From Areca catechu (Eukaryota > Streptophyta > Magnoliopsida > Arecales > Arecaceae): a stretch of DNA of 64,000 bases. The notes beneath the pieces were generated by a model that saw nothing but the letters and a program-made list of their open reading frames with translations, searched no databases and was not told the origin of the DNA. Every line of letters starts with the position of its first letter. Position 1 is the stretch's first letter. The DNA lies in assembly GCA_021397845.1 (NCBI GenBank), contig CM038048.1, positions 27,154,727 through 27,218,726 on the forward strand. The letters are read 5' to 3'. Shown here one piece after another: positions 1-9,990 of this stretch. Both the position numbers and the translations under genes were made by a program.

Positions 1-225
1 TTATTCAGAGATTCTCTTCTCCTCACACACCACAATAAAATAATATTGTTGAGAAAAAATAGATATTTATCTAATACAATCAAAAGTCTTCTTTTTCAAG
101 CTTGTATGCCTCCTCGTTTTTAGGCAAAGGCTATTCAAACCATTGTTTTTCTTGTAAATCGTACACTAGTTGTTTTGAAAGAAAAATCTCCGTATAATGT
201 TTTGCCAACCCTTTTGACTTACTTG
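1..225. other. Sequence without recognisable gene, left window edge
   Basis: AT-rich sequence ending at the target site of the MITE that starts at 229. I see no coding similarity, RNA gene or terminal repeat here. Confidence 0.5.
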
Positions 226-228
226 TAA

Positions 229-841
229 GGACTTGTTTGGTTGATGGGAAGTAAAGGGGGAAGTGTCCATCCCTGGAAAGTGGAGAGAAAGCCTTAGATT
301 TAATTGAAGTTTAAGAAGAGAGAGAATGAAAGTCTTCCCATAGAAAGACACTTCCAACATTTCATGGAAAGTGGAAATCCATGGAGAAGGTGAATTTTGG
401 CACTTTCCATGACATGGAAAGTGATGACCCTTTTTTTCTTTCCAAAAATATCCTTTTAAGATCAATGGCTAAAATTTTGTAAAATATCAATGAATAGGTT
501 AAGATGAAATACTTAATAGTGATATTATCCTAATATATTAATATAATAAATTATTATAATTTAATATTATATTATATTATATTTATATAAATATAAATAT
601 AATATGATTATTTATACAAAGTTTGGGATCAAAAAAGATATGACCGTATATATCTATTAAGGGTATAATAGGTTTTTACATAGTTTTTTTAGGAAAGTAG
701 ATATTCAACCAAACATAAGTCATCATGAAAAATCACTTTTTTATAGTCAACCAAACATGTCAAAATCCTATTCCTAGAAAATTTCTTCCCAGGAAGTTAC
801 TTCCTGGGAAGAAAAGTTCTTCCCGCGAGCCAAATGAGTCC
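229..841. mobile_element. PIF/Harbinger (Tourist-like) MITE
   Basis: A 613-bp element without coding capacity. The left end starts GGACTTGTTTGGTTGATGGG and the right end read in reverse is GGACTCATTTGGCTCGCGGG, so the ends form imperfect terminal inverted repeats. Both ends are flanked by TAA (226-228 and 842-844), the 3-bp target duplication typical of PIF/Harbinger. The interior is AT-rich. Near the right end is a perfect 12-bp hairpin, arms 785-796 and 800-811 with loop TTA. Superfamily assignment rests on the TSD and the TIR style; no transposase is present. Confidence 0.8.
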
Positions 842-850
842 TAAAAGTTT

Positions 851-3080
851 TTGGATGCCTGTGTTATCCCAATCTACAAGATATTGTTGATCCTAAGCTC
901 TCTCCCCAATCACTTGTGTATCTTGGGACTCTTATATAAGCATAAAGGATTTCGCTGCCTATATCCAAGCACTGCAAAAATTTTTATTTCTAGGCATGTT
1001 ATATTTGTTGAAACAGTCTTTTGCATATTCATGTCTCTCCAGATTTTCTACATCTTCCGCACCTCTATTATTTCAAATTTTCACTTGTTTCAAAATTTTC
1101 TTTCTAATCCTCCTTTATTGAGTGTCCTACTATTGATGCAATATGTAGTTTCAATTTCACCCGTATCTCTACTACTGATTATTCTAACACTTCTTGTTCC
1201 GATCGACGCACCCCATTTGTTTCACCAACATCCTAAACTAACTCAATTTCCTATCAAATAGGATCTTGATGCATACAAGTTAGAGATGAGAATCATACCG
1301 TTGCTGCTGGTCAAAAAGCTCCAATTCTATACTAGACAAACATCCTCCAGGACTGTCGTACCTATTCCTACAACTGACGTTGCTCCACCTTCTGAACCTC
1401 CTTCCACTCAACCTGTTGCAGACCTATCAGTTTCACTATCTTCCATACCTACTTTACCTATTGTTCCTCCACCCTTCCATATACACTCTCTGCTCACCCG
1501 ATCTATGGCAAAGAGTCTGACCATGTCTACTACACCTTCCTCACCTTTAAGAGTTCTCTTCCTACCGAGCCTAACTTGTTTGCTGAGGTTTCTCAGGATA
1601 CAGGTTGGCGTGCAACTATGACTAAGAAATTTGATGCCTTTTTAGCTAACTCTATTTGGTATCTTGTTCCTCCACCAGTAATTAATCTCATTGGCTGCAA
1701 ATGGGTGTACAAGGTTAAACAGAAGGCAAATGGTTCTTTTGAGCATCTCAAGACTCGGCTCATGGCTCAGGGCTACACAGCAATAGGATATTGATTTTGC
1801 TAAAACATTTTCACCGGTCATCAAGCCAACTATTATTCATACTGTTCTTTCTGTTGCCTTCTCTACATGGGCACTTCGACAACTCAATATGAAGCATGCC
1901 TTTTTTCATTGTGTTCTCTCTAAAGAAGTCTATATGAAACAACCACCTAGCTTTATGAATCCTTTTCTTCCTCATCATGTCTGCCATCTAAGGCCATTTA
2001 TAGACTAAAGCAGGCACCTCAGGCTTGGTTTCAATGCTTCATTTCTTTTAGAAATTGGTTTTATTAGAAGTACCGCAGATCCCTCGATGTTCATCTATTG
2101 CTCCTCTTATCACACTCTTATCCTTCTCTTGTATGTCGATGATATCATTATTACTGGAAGCTCCTTATCTCTCTTAAAGACTCTTATAGGTACTTTACAA
2201 CGAGAAATTGTAATGGACTTAGGGCCTCTAAATTACGTTTTGGGCATTGAAGTCAATTACTCACCCTCTGGCCTTCATCTAACTCAATAGAAATATGCGC
2301 ATCAACTACTTGAACGTCATGGATTTCTTACTAGTAAACCGGTTTCCACTCCACTCTCTTCAAGTACTCGTCTCTCGACTCATGGACACCCCTTTGAAGA
2401 TTCCTATACCTATCATCGGATGGTTGACACTTTGCAATATCTCACCTTCACAAGACCTGACATCTCTATGCTGATAATACGATTGCTCGGTACCTCCATG
2501 CACCTCGCAAGCCAGACATGCAAGCTGTTAAACGTCTTTGTCAGTATCTTCGTGGGACACTAACCTACGGCATTTCTATCTCCCGCTACCTAAATCCATC
2601 ACTCATTGTTTTTTCAGAAGCTGATTGGGTTGGTTATTCAGATACACGAAGGTCCATTTCAAGATATTGCATATTTCTTTGACCTAATCCTATCTCATGG
2701 TCGGCTAAGCAGCCTACAATTTCCTACTCTAGTTCTTAAGTGGAGTATCTCTCTGTGGCCTATACACTTGCCAAGAAAGTTTGGATCCGTCGTCTACTTC
2801 ATGATCTTACAGTCCCCTTATGACCTTCTATTTGCATCTATTGTAATAATCTTAGCACGACATATCTTGCTGCAAATCTTGTTCTACATGCATTCGAAGC
2901 ACATTGAACTTGATCATCACTTCTCGTGGGAGAGTTCAATCGGGTGATGTGGATTTTGTCCATATCACTTCTGACAAGCAACTTGCTGACATCTTCACCA
3001 ATCCTTTGTCCATTTCTCAATTTTCGACTTTGTGCTCCAATGTTCGCCTTTATGCCAAGGTTGCTCAACTTGCAGAGGAA
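851..3080 (+). pseudogene. Decayed Ty1/copia polyprotein (integrase end, reverse transcriptase, RNase H)
   Basis: This is the 3' part of a copia pol gene broken by frameshifts and stops. From about 935 a fragment reads HKGFRCLYPSTAKIFISRHV, the block at the end of copia integrase. From 1600 to 1860 the reverse transcriptase start is readable (IGCKWVYKVKQKANGS, then AKTFSPVIKPT). The catalytic motif YVDD is intact at about 2131-2142 in LLLYVDDIIITGSS. RNase H follows: ADWVGYSDTRRSISRY near 2620, and ending LADIFTNPL near 2970-3010. Gag, protease and the integrase core are missing to the left. The neighbouring MITE ends 9 bases upstream, so truncation happened near that boundary. It is certainly non-functional. 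Confidence 0.9.
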
Positions 3081-3239
3081 TGTTAGGATGTATTTAGTAT
3101 TGTTCCATATATAGTAGGGGTTCTTTATGGCAGTTGGATTGTATTATTGCTAGCTTGTGATTGCCCTATATGGAGATCCTATATTATATATACTTGTTAA
3201 TGAAATCCTAGAGGATCAAGCTCTTTTGCCCTTCTTTCA
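3081..3239 (+). repeat. Probable 3' LTR of the copia remnant
   Basis: Directly after the RNase H end (and a purine-rich GCAGAGGAA) the sequence starts TGTTAGGATGTATTTAG and runs to CCCTTCTTTCA, giving a short TG...CA unit of about 159 bp. There is no second copy in the window, so the right border is an estimate. Confidence 0.55.
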
Positions 3240-3840
3240 TTGTGCATTGCCAATGGCATAGGCTTAAGGACTAAACATAACCATAAAGATTGCAATGCAA
3301 GTAGGAACATGGAAGAGAACATAAACAAACAAACAGGCAAACAAAAGGAATTAATACATATGACACGACTGTAGTCTAATGGGAAAGGTACTGAACCACA
3401 AGAAAATCTGACATAACTGTTACTTAGCCAATTTAAAAATCTACAAATGAAAAATACATGTAGAAAAATTCAGAATTAAAGATATAAAGGTGGAGACAAA
3501 AAATATTAAGAAGGCTATGTTGAGGCCAAGTACAACTATCAAGTTACTAGTATTTAAGATGTCCATGCATGTGAAGAGCTTTTTCAAGTAAATGTTGGTT
3601 AGCAGCAAAGAAAGCTGACCTATGCTGAACCAGCTAGTTCAAGGCATACTGAAGTAGACCAGTCGGGGACCAGCATGGTTCTGCTAATAAAATCAGATTG
3701 TAGCTCACCCCACCTCCCCGAATCAGGCCCTTCTTTGTGATGTTGCAACTTCGAGACTTCTCTTCCTTCAGCATTCGAGATCTGCTCTCCCTTGCCACTT
3801 GTCACTGCTCAAAGCACTACCCTGCTCCCTCTTCACCCCC
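3240..3840. other. Gene-free interval
   Basis: Between the copia LTR and a pyrimidine-rich tract I see no domain, RNA gene or terminal repeat. The short minus-strand open frame near 3620-3805 has no recognisable similarity. Confidence 0.4.
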
Positions 3841-4045
3841 CTCTCTGATGTCACAAGTAAGAAGCCCCTACTCCTCTCTCCCTCTCTCTCGCCTAACCCT
3901 ACGATAATGAGGGGTCGCTCGGCCTTCCTCTCCCTCTCCCCCTCTCTCTTTCAGCTCTAACCCTATGACAAGAGCTCACTCGGCCTCTCCCTCTCGCCCT
4001 CCCTCCCTCTCTCTCCTCCCCTTCCCCCTCTCCCTCTCTCTATCC
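3841..4045. repeat. Pyrimidine-rich (CTCTCC)n low-complexity tract
   Basis: Long runs of CTCTCC and CCCTCT are interspersed with two related unique blocks. Each contains CTAACCCTA followed by a short segment ending CTCGGCCT, so the tract has been duplicated locally with a unit of roughly 90 bp. It is non-coding. Confidence 0.7.
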
Positions 4046-4189
4046 CACAGTCTTCGTTTAAGAACAGGAAGACCTTTTTAAAAATTTTCAGTTTTGAACT
4101 CTTTATTTTTGAATTTGAATTGAAGTTGGTAGACCTTATGCCAACTTGAGTTCAAAATCTAAAATTAAAAAAAAGGTTGGAATGCCCTT

Positions 4190-4267
4190 TGTATATAGCA
4201 TGGTATGGATTTGTACCATGCCAAATGCTGACCAATATAAGTCCCGGTACCAACTCCAGCAACCTTA
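4190..4267 (+). mobile_element. Truncated GTAC-rich hAT MITE (right end only)
   Basis: The stretch GTATGGATTTGTACCATGCC through GGTACCAACTCCAGCAACCTT resembles the right end of the family-1 MITEs (compare 22240-22298). No left end is visible, so this is a fragment lying just before the next copy. Confidence 0.5.
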
Positions 4268-4293
4268 GTTTTTTTTTTTTAAACTATGAAAAG

Positions 4294-4601
4294 CAAGGAA
4301 CACTGAACCGGTACCAAGTCCCATACTAGTCAGTCACCGACTAGCACGGTATGGTATGATACCGTACCATACCGTACCAGGCCCATAAAATTTAAAACAA
4401 ACTCCTTCCAAAATTGTTTGACCTGAATGAGGCACAAACCGGATCTGAACCAGGTGGTATGCACCGACAGGTATATTTTTTTTATTTTTTTCAACGGTCT
4501 ACACTCCGAACCGTTTTTTATAGGTGAACCGTACCGGCTTTTGGCCGATATGGTATACTACGTCCCGTACTGGACGGTACAAGACGGTACCGTAAACCTT
4601 G
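4294..4601 (-). mobile_element. GTAC-rich hAT MITE, family 1 (reverse copy)
   Basis: It starts CAAGGAACACTGAACCGGTA and ends CGGTACCGTAAACCTTG, so both termini carry the CAAGG type end in inverted orientation. The interior contains runs of accgtaccataccgtacc and the conserved block around GAACCGTACCGGCTTTTGGC. The flanking octamers (ATGAAAAG and CTAAAAAA) match at only five positions, so the target duplication is decayed or the border is slightly off. Confidence 0.7.
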
Positions 4602-6644
4602 CTAAAAAATTTAGACTTCTTTGTTCTTGAAACTCTCATGTAATTTTAACTTTTTGGTAGAGTTTTTCTTTTTAAAACTCTTTAACTACTCATTCAATCC
4701 TTACCTATTCATTTATGTCTTATCTTCCTCATGTCATCACGTGAGACCATTGAACAAGTGACAGTCGTTTAGGAGTTTCCATTATATACGGTAGATTTGG
4801 TGATATGTTAAACTAGACAAAATGGAGATAAACCCTCTACCATATTCAATCTTGTTGGAATTGGGTCATGGTTGAGTACCTATGACAGGCAAACCCGACT
4901 TGACCCAACATAATTTTAAATGAGGAAGAAGGGGAACAATTTTGGGTAGTCAAGAAACCACCCAAAACCATTCAACAGTTAGACCATTCCTTTCTTTCTT
5001 CAGATCTCTTTGCTAGAAACAGAGAAACAAAGAAGAGTTCTCCATTGCCCTAGGAAAACATGGCTCTTGTGCTATGATTAGAGAGAAATTTTGGTTCCTG
5101 TGATTGCTCTCCAACTTGAGCAACTCTAGAGAGCCAGAACAAACCAATGATTCAATCCAAGATTTTCTTCATACTTCTGTGAGTTATGCACTTTCCTTGT
5201 TCTTGTTATCTTTCAAATCCTTTTCTCATTAACCATGTGCTTATGGAAAATGTAGAATCACTAAGGCATATAGCATTACATGTCACTACAAAATGGGACA
5301 CAACCTATGCAAATTAAAGTGATGGACACATAGATGAACATCAAAGACTTGCAATGAACTTTTTTACTGGACCTTTGTTCATGATATTTCCACATAAAAA
5401 GCATGCATATAAGGCTTCAAATATTTATGCCTGCCATGCTGGTGATTCTAGAGTTGATTCGATCCTCTTAGGAGAGACTGAAGCCTCAATGCACATGGGC
5501 CTCTGAAAATCACCTGTAGCCACTTCAATCCATGTGCTTTATCTTTGGAGGCTTTGCTTAGTGCTGCATCTCCAGAAACTGCAGACCAAGAAGATGCACT
5601 GCAAGAAGACCATGTTCCATTCCTCTAGGACAAACATTCATCTCTCTCCCTCTCTTTTTTATTGAGGAAGCTGTATCCTTTCCACCTCTTTCTTACTCTC
5701 TTTAGTTTTCTCACGCCAAGATTTCTCACCTCATCACAAACCCTAGAGTGCCTTCTGAAGCATTATATAGAAGAGGGATTGCCAAGGTTTCTTGGGCACC
5801 TCCAACTAGGACTCTTGGCCACCCAAGAGTCCTAGTTGGATTCAGGAGCTTGAGTTGGGCAGGGGGCCTTACTAGGGCACCTCCTCCCATATAATGTCGC
5901 ACTACCAAAGGGAGTACAGTACACCATCATGTCACATCAAGAAAGGGATGGGTGGCCCTGCAGGAGTAGTCACCCACTGCTTGGACCTAGTCCAAGTTGA
6001 CCCAGGTCAAGGCCTGGTCCAATCTTTCTTAGCCTGACCTAACCTATACGCTATTTTAGGTTATATTTTAAGCCCAATTAGAGGCTTAATGGATTCACCA
6101 AGAAGCCTAGACCTTGATCCAATTAAGGATTATTAGATACAAGAATAATATACTAGAATCTCATGCCAATTAATCAGGTACAGATGGCACGTGCTAGATA
6201 TATTACCGAGTAGGACAACTTAGGTTCTCACTGACCAATAACCTACCTTTAGAGACTATATTTGCCATACATTAGCAATGCAGTCTATTATACTAATGTA
6301 GAGAGCATACTACATTATCAAACTTCTGGATGAAACCATTGTCTTCCTATTCCAACACAAGCTTTATATTGTAAATTCAGTCCCCCAATCATTCCAGTGT
6401 CCGAATATGACCATTAAGAACTAATGCACTATCAAACCCTTAGTCATACAAAGTCATGTCCCATTAAAATCCTAGATCATATCAGACACCTTTTCTAATA
6501 AAATCCATTTACATGAAAACTTCAAAAAATAATTAATTATTATTTTTGATAATTTTATCAAACTAAGTATTCCTAAAACTTGAGTAATTTCTTGGGCCTA
6601 TATCTTTCATTTCTAACTGTCTCTATTCTAATATGGATACTATT
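4602..6644. other. Unassigned repeat-like DNA with LTR-style fragments
   Basis: I find no coding region. The segment from about 4853 (TGTTGGAATTGGGTCATGG) and the TATATAG at 5765 with a following CT-rich leader look like pieces of retrotransposon LTRs, but I could not find paired ends. A perfect hairpin at 5802-5839 is listed separately. Confidence 0.35.
5802..5839. repeat. Perfect 17-bp inverted repeat with 4-nt loop
   Basis: CCAACTAGGACTCTTGG (5802-5818) is followed by loop CCAC and its exact reverse complement (5823-5839). It would form a strong stem in RNA or single-stranded DNA. It lies in non-coding, LTR-like DNA. Confidence 0.85.
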
Positions 6645-7490
6645 TGTTGTCGCTGCTTGCCACTCGGACACTGGAGGTCGCTGAAGGGGTGGCGCTTGCA
6701 AACGGTACCTACAAGGAAATCCTAGCTGAAGGTTGCTCCGGCGAGGACCCTCCGACACCCAAGTTAGATAGCAGGCAACAAAAGGAAGAAAGGAAAGTGG
6801 AGCTAGGAGAGAGAGAGAATGGGTTGGGGGCTCTCAAAGAACCCCTTTTATAGGCCAAAGGCAAGGGCATTTTCGAGACAAGAAAGCCCCTCAATAGGTT
6901 TGGTGAGAAGTGACGTGTCTAGAGGTCCCATCTAGCAAGACGACAGAGAATCATTCTATTTGTCTGGGATGTCTCCCTCCAATTAACTAAGATTGCCTTT
7001 TATGTGTTGTCAGCCGCATTTCTTAATGATGACATGGACCATTGCATGGGACAGGTCATGCTCTCCTTAATGGCGAGGATTTGTTGAAGATTACGGGATA
7101 TGGCCTCTTGAGCATGCCATTGGGCATATGGAAATGAGCATCGGTTGATGCCACCTATGGCTGCCTTGGAGAGCACTACCAAGGCTTTCACCTACCCTTG
7201 AACACAAAGGTTTAAGGTTGACCTAAGTATCTTCGCTGAGGCCGAGGGTCAACTGGAATCGAGGGACTCGAGGCGCAGATCTAATTCATGTAAGGGGTAT
7301 CGGGCCACAGCCATTAAAAGTTAAAATAATGCCTCGGCCGAAGATTAGTTGAACTGAGGGACCCGGAGTGCTACTTACCTGATAGCGTGGCCTCAGCCTA
7401 CCCCAGGAATGACAGGCTTTGGGTGTGGGAGACGAAGCTTAGCCTGTGAACCCTCAAGATGCCAAGGGTGAGGGGTTAGCCCCTACATCA
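6645..7490 (-). repeat. 3' LTR of minus-strand Tat-lineage element (family A)
   Basis: This is the reverse complement of the LTR at 24100-24950 with scattered differences. Read on the minus strand it starts TGATGTAGGGGCTAACCCC and ends near CAGCGACAACA. A polypurine tract adjoins it at 7491-7505, which makes it the 3' LTR of an element whose body lies to the right. A TATA-like box in minus orientation lies at about 6843-6853 (TATAAAAGGGG). The outer 5 bp are CTATT; no matching duplication was found because the element's 5' LTR is lost. Confidence 0.85.
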
Positions 7491-7505
7491 CTTGCCCCCC
7501 ACTCC
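7491..7505 (-). promoter_or_regulatory. Polypurine tract of the minus-strand Tat element
   Basis: On the minus strand the bases directly before the LTR read GGAGTGGGGGGCAAG. This is the expected plus-strand priming site at the 3' LTR border and fixes the orientation of the element. Confidence 0.75.
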
Positions 7506-7684
7506 ATGGTTTAGGCATGAAGGGTCTCGGGCCAAGGAGTAGACCCTACCATGCATTCGAGAAATCCCCAGGCTGGCCGAAATTACAACACTTATTGAAA
7601 GGCATGAAGCAAGTTGGTGAAGGGAGAGTCGCCACGTGGCACATGAATGGTGCTCCTTGAAAAGAGAACGATTTATTGAGGCTT

Positions 7685-7833
7685 TTTCCTTTAAAAGGGA
7701 GTCCAGAGATACTTCCCCTTACCGTTGTTCGTCTAGTAAGGTGAGACTTGCTTTTGGTGAGGCAATTTCCGGCGAGTTTCTAGCACCGGAGCTCTAGGGT
7801 TCTTGATTAAACACAAGATCGTGGAGTGATGGA
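7685..7833 (+). promoter_or_regulatory. Putative promoter and leader of antisense coiled-coil gene
   Basis: TTTAAAAGGGAG near 7689 is a TATA-like box. It is followed by about 130 bases of leader before the ATG at 7830. The position, inside an LTR element and antisense to its pol, parallels the TATA box at 9662. This is inference only. Confidence 0.4.
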
Positions 7834-9017
7834 TCCGAGTGGTCCAAGGAAATTGTAGAGAGCCACCAAGAAATTGCATAAGTCTGGTGGCTCGTCCGAG
7901 TCATTGTTCGGTCATCCTGAAGGACCGTCCCGAGGAACCAAGCACCAGGAGTGTGCTACAGAATTGTCAACCCTGAAGTTTGCTGAGGGTCCAAGAATGG
8001 CTAAAGATATGGTTCAATCTCTTCCTTTGCCTGGCATCATGCAGAGGATGTGCGATACCAACCATGAAGCCTATAGGTGCAGGCTTTCCGATCAATAAAT
8101 CAAGTACTGTGGCATCTACCTCTGGTCATTTCATGTTTGTATTTTTCTAACAATGTTCCGTCATACAGCTAGGACAATACCTTGACTTCATGGAGTCATC
8201 CAAGGCAACGAAGGCAAAGGTGACAGTAGCTGAGGAACAAGCACCTTTGCCAAAAGAGAGGCTTGCGAGGCCAAGGTACGGGCATCCAAGGCAAAGCAAG
8301 GTTCTAGCAGCAAAAGAAGCACGCCAACACTGCAATGGACAATGCCGAACGCTTAGCAAGGAAGTTGAACGAGGCAGGGGAATGGCTTGCGACAATGCGT
8401 AAGCGGATGACTGATGCATACCAATGCAAGGTCTAGGTCATAAAGGCATGGGAAGAGATTGCAAATCTAAAGAACTTTGGTGCCAAACTTGCAGATGTAA
8501 AGGGAGATTCTCATGCTCGGGTTCACTAGCTATGGGATAAGCTCGAGTCTGTAAGAGAAGAAAACCGATGGTTATGGAGTGAGCTCCAACAAACTCGAAG
8601 CCAGATCCCTCATCAAGGATCCTCAAGAACAAGAGAGGGTATCCTAGGCGAAGCAGGCCCGAAACGAAACTTTGGCCGAAGCCCAGTTCCTTGGCAAGCA
8701 CTCGAGGACAAGAAAAGGCATGCGGTGGAGAGGGCATGGGCCCACAACCTCCATGCAGAAGAGACATGCGAGATGATGATCTTGAAGTGGAAGCTCAAGG
8801 CTACCGAGATGACTATCAAGAGCTTGAAGGACATCGTTGACAGAAATGTAAGGGAGATCACAGCGATGTAGGGTAAACTATCAGTGGCTGAAGCGCGCCT
8901 GGGTGTAGTCGACACTCGGCTTCGGCAGGCAATGTGGAAGGCATATGAGAGGGGATTTGAGGAATGCAAAGCTTTGGTAGTGTAGATTCTTCCATCAACC
9001 GAGGGAAGCCTACTCTA
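7830..9017 (+). pseudogene. Antisense coiled-coil protein gene of Tat element (decayed)
   Basis: From ATG 7830 a frame starts MDPSGPRKL and meets a stop at once (TAG, 7857-7859). It continues to about 8097 with no recognisable domain. After an intron-like gap ending in TTTTTCTAACAATGTTCCGTCATACAG, a second part (about 8165-9017) reads as a long charged heptad-rich region. Readable pieces include NAERLARKLNEAGEWLATMR, LWDKLESVREENRWLWSELQ and RLRQAMWKAYERGFEECKAL. Stops and frameshifts break it. A coiled coil ending in a conserved GFEECK-like segment also occurs in the antisense gene at 59906-60565. The product is likely a retrotransposon accessory protein of unknown function. Confidence 0.6.
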
Positions 9018-9661
9018 GATTCCCATCTTAGCGATCTTCCACGTGCTAGACATCCTTTGCCCTGGCCAAGGCCAAGGGTGAGGGTGTTGATAACGTTTAC
9101 CTGTTTGTTAGGTTGATCATTGTAACTATTTTCTTTCCTTGCACCTATGTAATTATTTGATTGGAGAATAAACAGAATTTGTGTTTTTCTAAGTTGCATG
9201 TCTCAAAATTATTCCTGAAGGTTGAATGTTTTTCTATAGATTTTGGCTTGAGACAGGTCTACTGGATCAGTACACAGGTCCAGATCAGGCTGACGCAAGC
9301 CCTCATGAAGATTTGCCTTCGACCTCTTTGTTGAAGTGGTTGAGGATCACTTCTAGCCGAGGCACTCTGGGATGAGGGCAGTGTCATTAATGGGGGCCTG
9401 ATACTCAAGAAGACATCCCATCGCACGATCTGTGGAGAACGAAGGGGCAACCTTAAATGCATTGCATCAATCAAGAAGGTGCGGTGCTCGAGATTGTACC
9501 TACCGCCTATGCCTATGGAAGACGAGGCATCGGAATCATGACTTACCTCACCCCACGATCCATAAATGATAACATCAGCCATTCTCAACTTTCCACATGT
9601 CAGTGATCCGATGGTGGTGATTTCATTTCACCCTTGTTGGGTCTAGGCCATGGAAAGCCTT

Positions 9662-9670
9662 TATAAATAG
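9662..9670 (+). promoter_or_regulatory. TATA box of the antisense Transposase_28-type gene
   Basis: TATAAATAG lies 321 bases upstream of the ATG at 9991. The intervening leader is rich in CTTC and TTCTTC, as in plant 5' untranslated regions. It would drive transcription opposite to the gag-pol of the surrounding Tat element. Confidence 0.55.
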
Positions 9671-9990
9671 CTAAGGCCTTAGCCTGACCTACCATTTAGG
9701 TTTTTCTTGCTTCTCTGCCTCCCTCCTCTTCCTTCTCTTCTTTCCTTCTTCTGAAAGCTTGCTCTTTGCACTGATCATCTTCTTAGACGAGCACTTCCGC
9801 TTCCACCTTTTGTCATAGGTCAGGCCCTTCGCCATTAGCTTCGGAGTCTCCTGCCATTCTCTTGTTCTTCCTTCTTTTCACATTCCTCACATTTAGTTTT
9901 GCCGAGTCCATTCTGTCATTTTATAGATCAAAATTCTCTTTTTCTTACAATTTTCATAAGTTTTGATTTGATTTTCTTTGATTTTGGAGA

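Noticed and set aside
5802..5839. microRNA precursor
   Set aside because: The stem is only 17 bp with a 4-nt loop, too short for a plant microRNA precursor.
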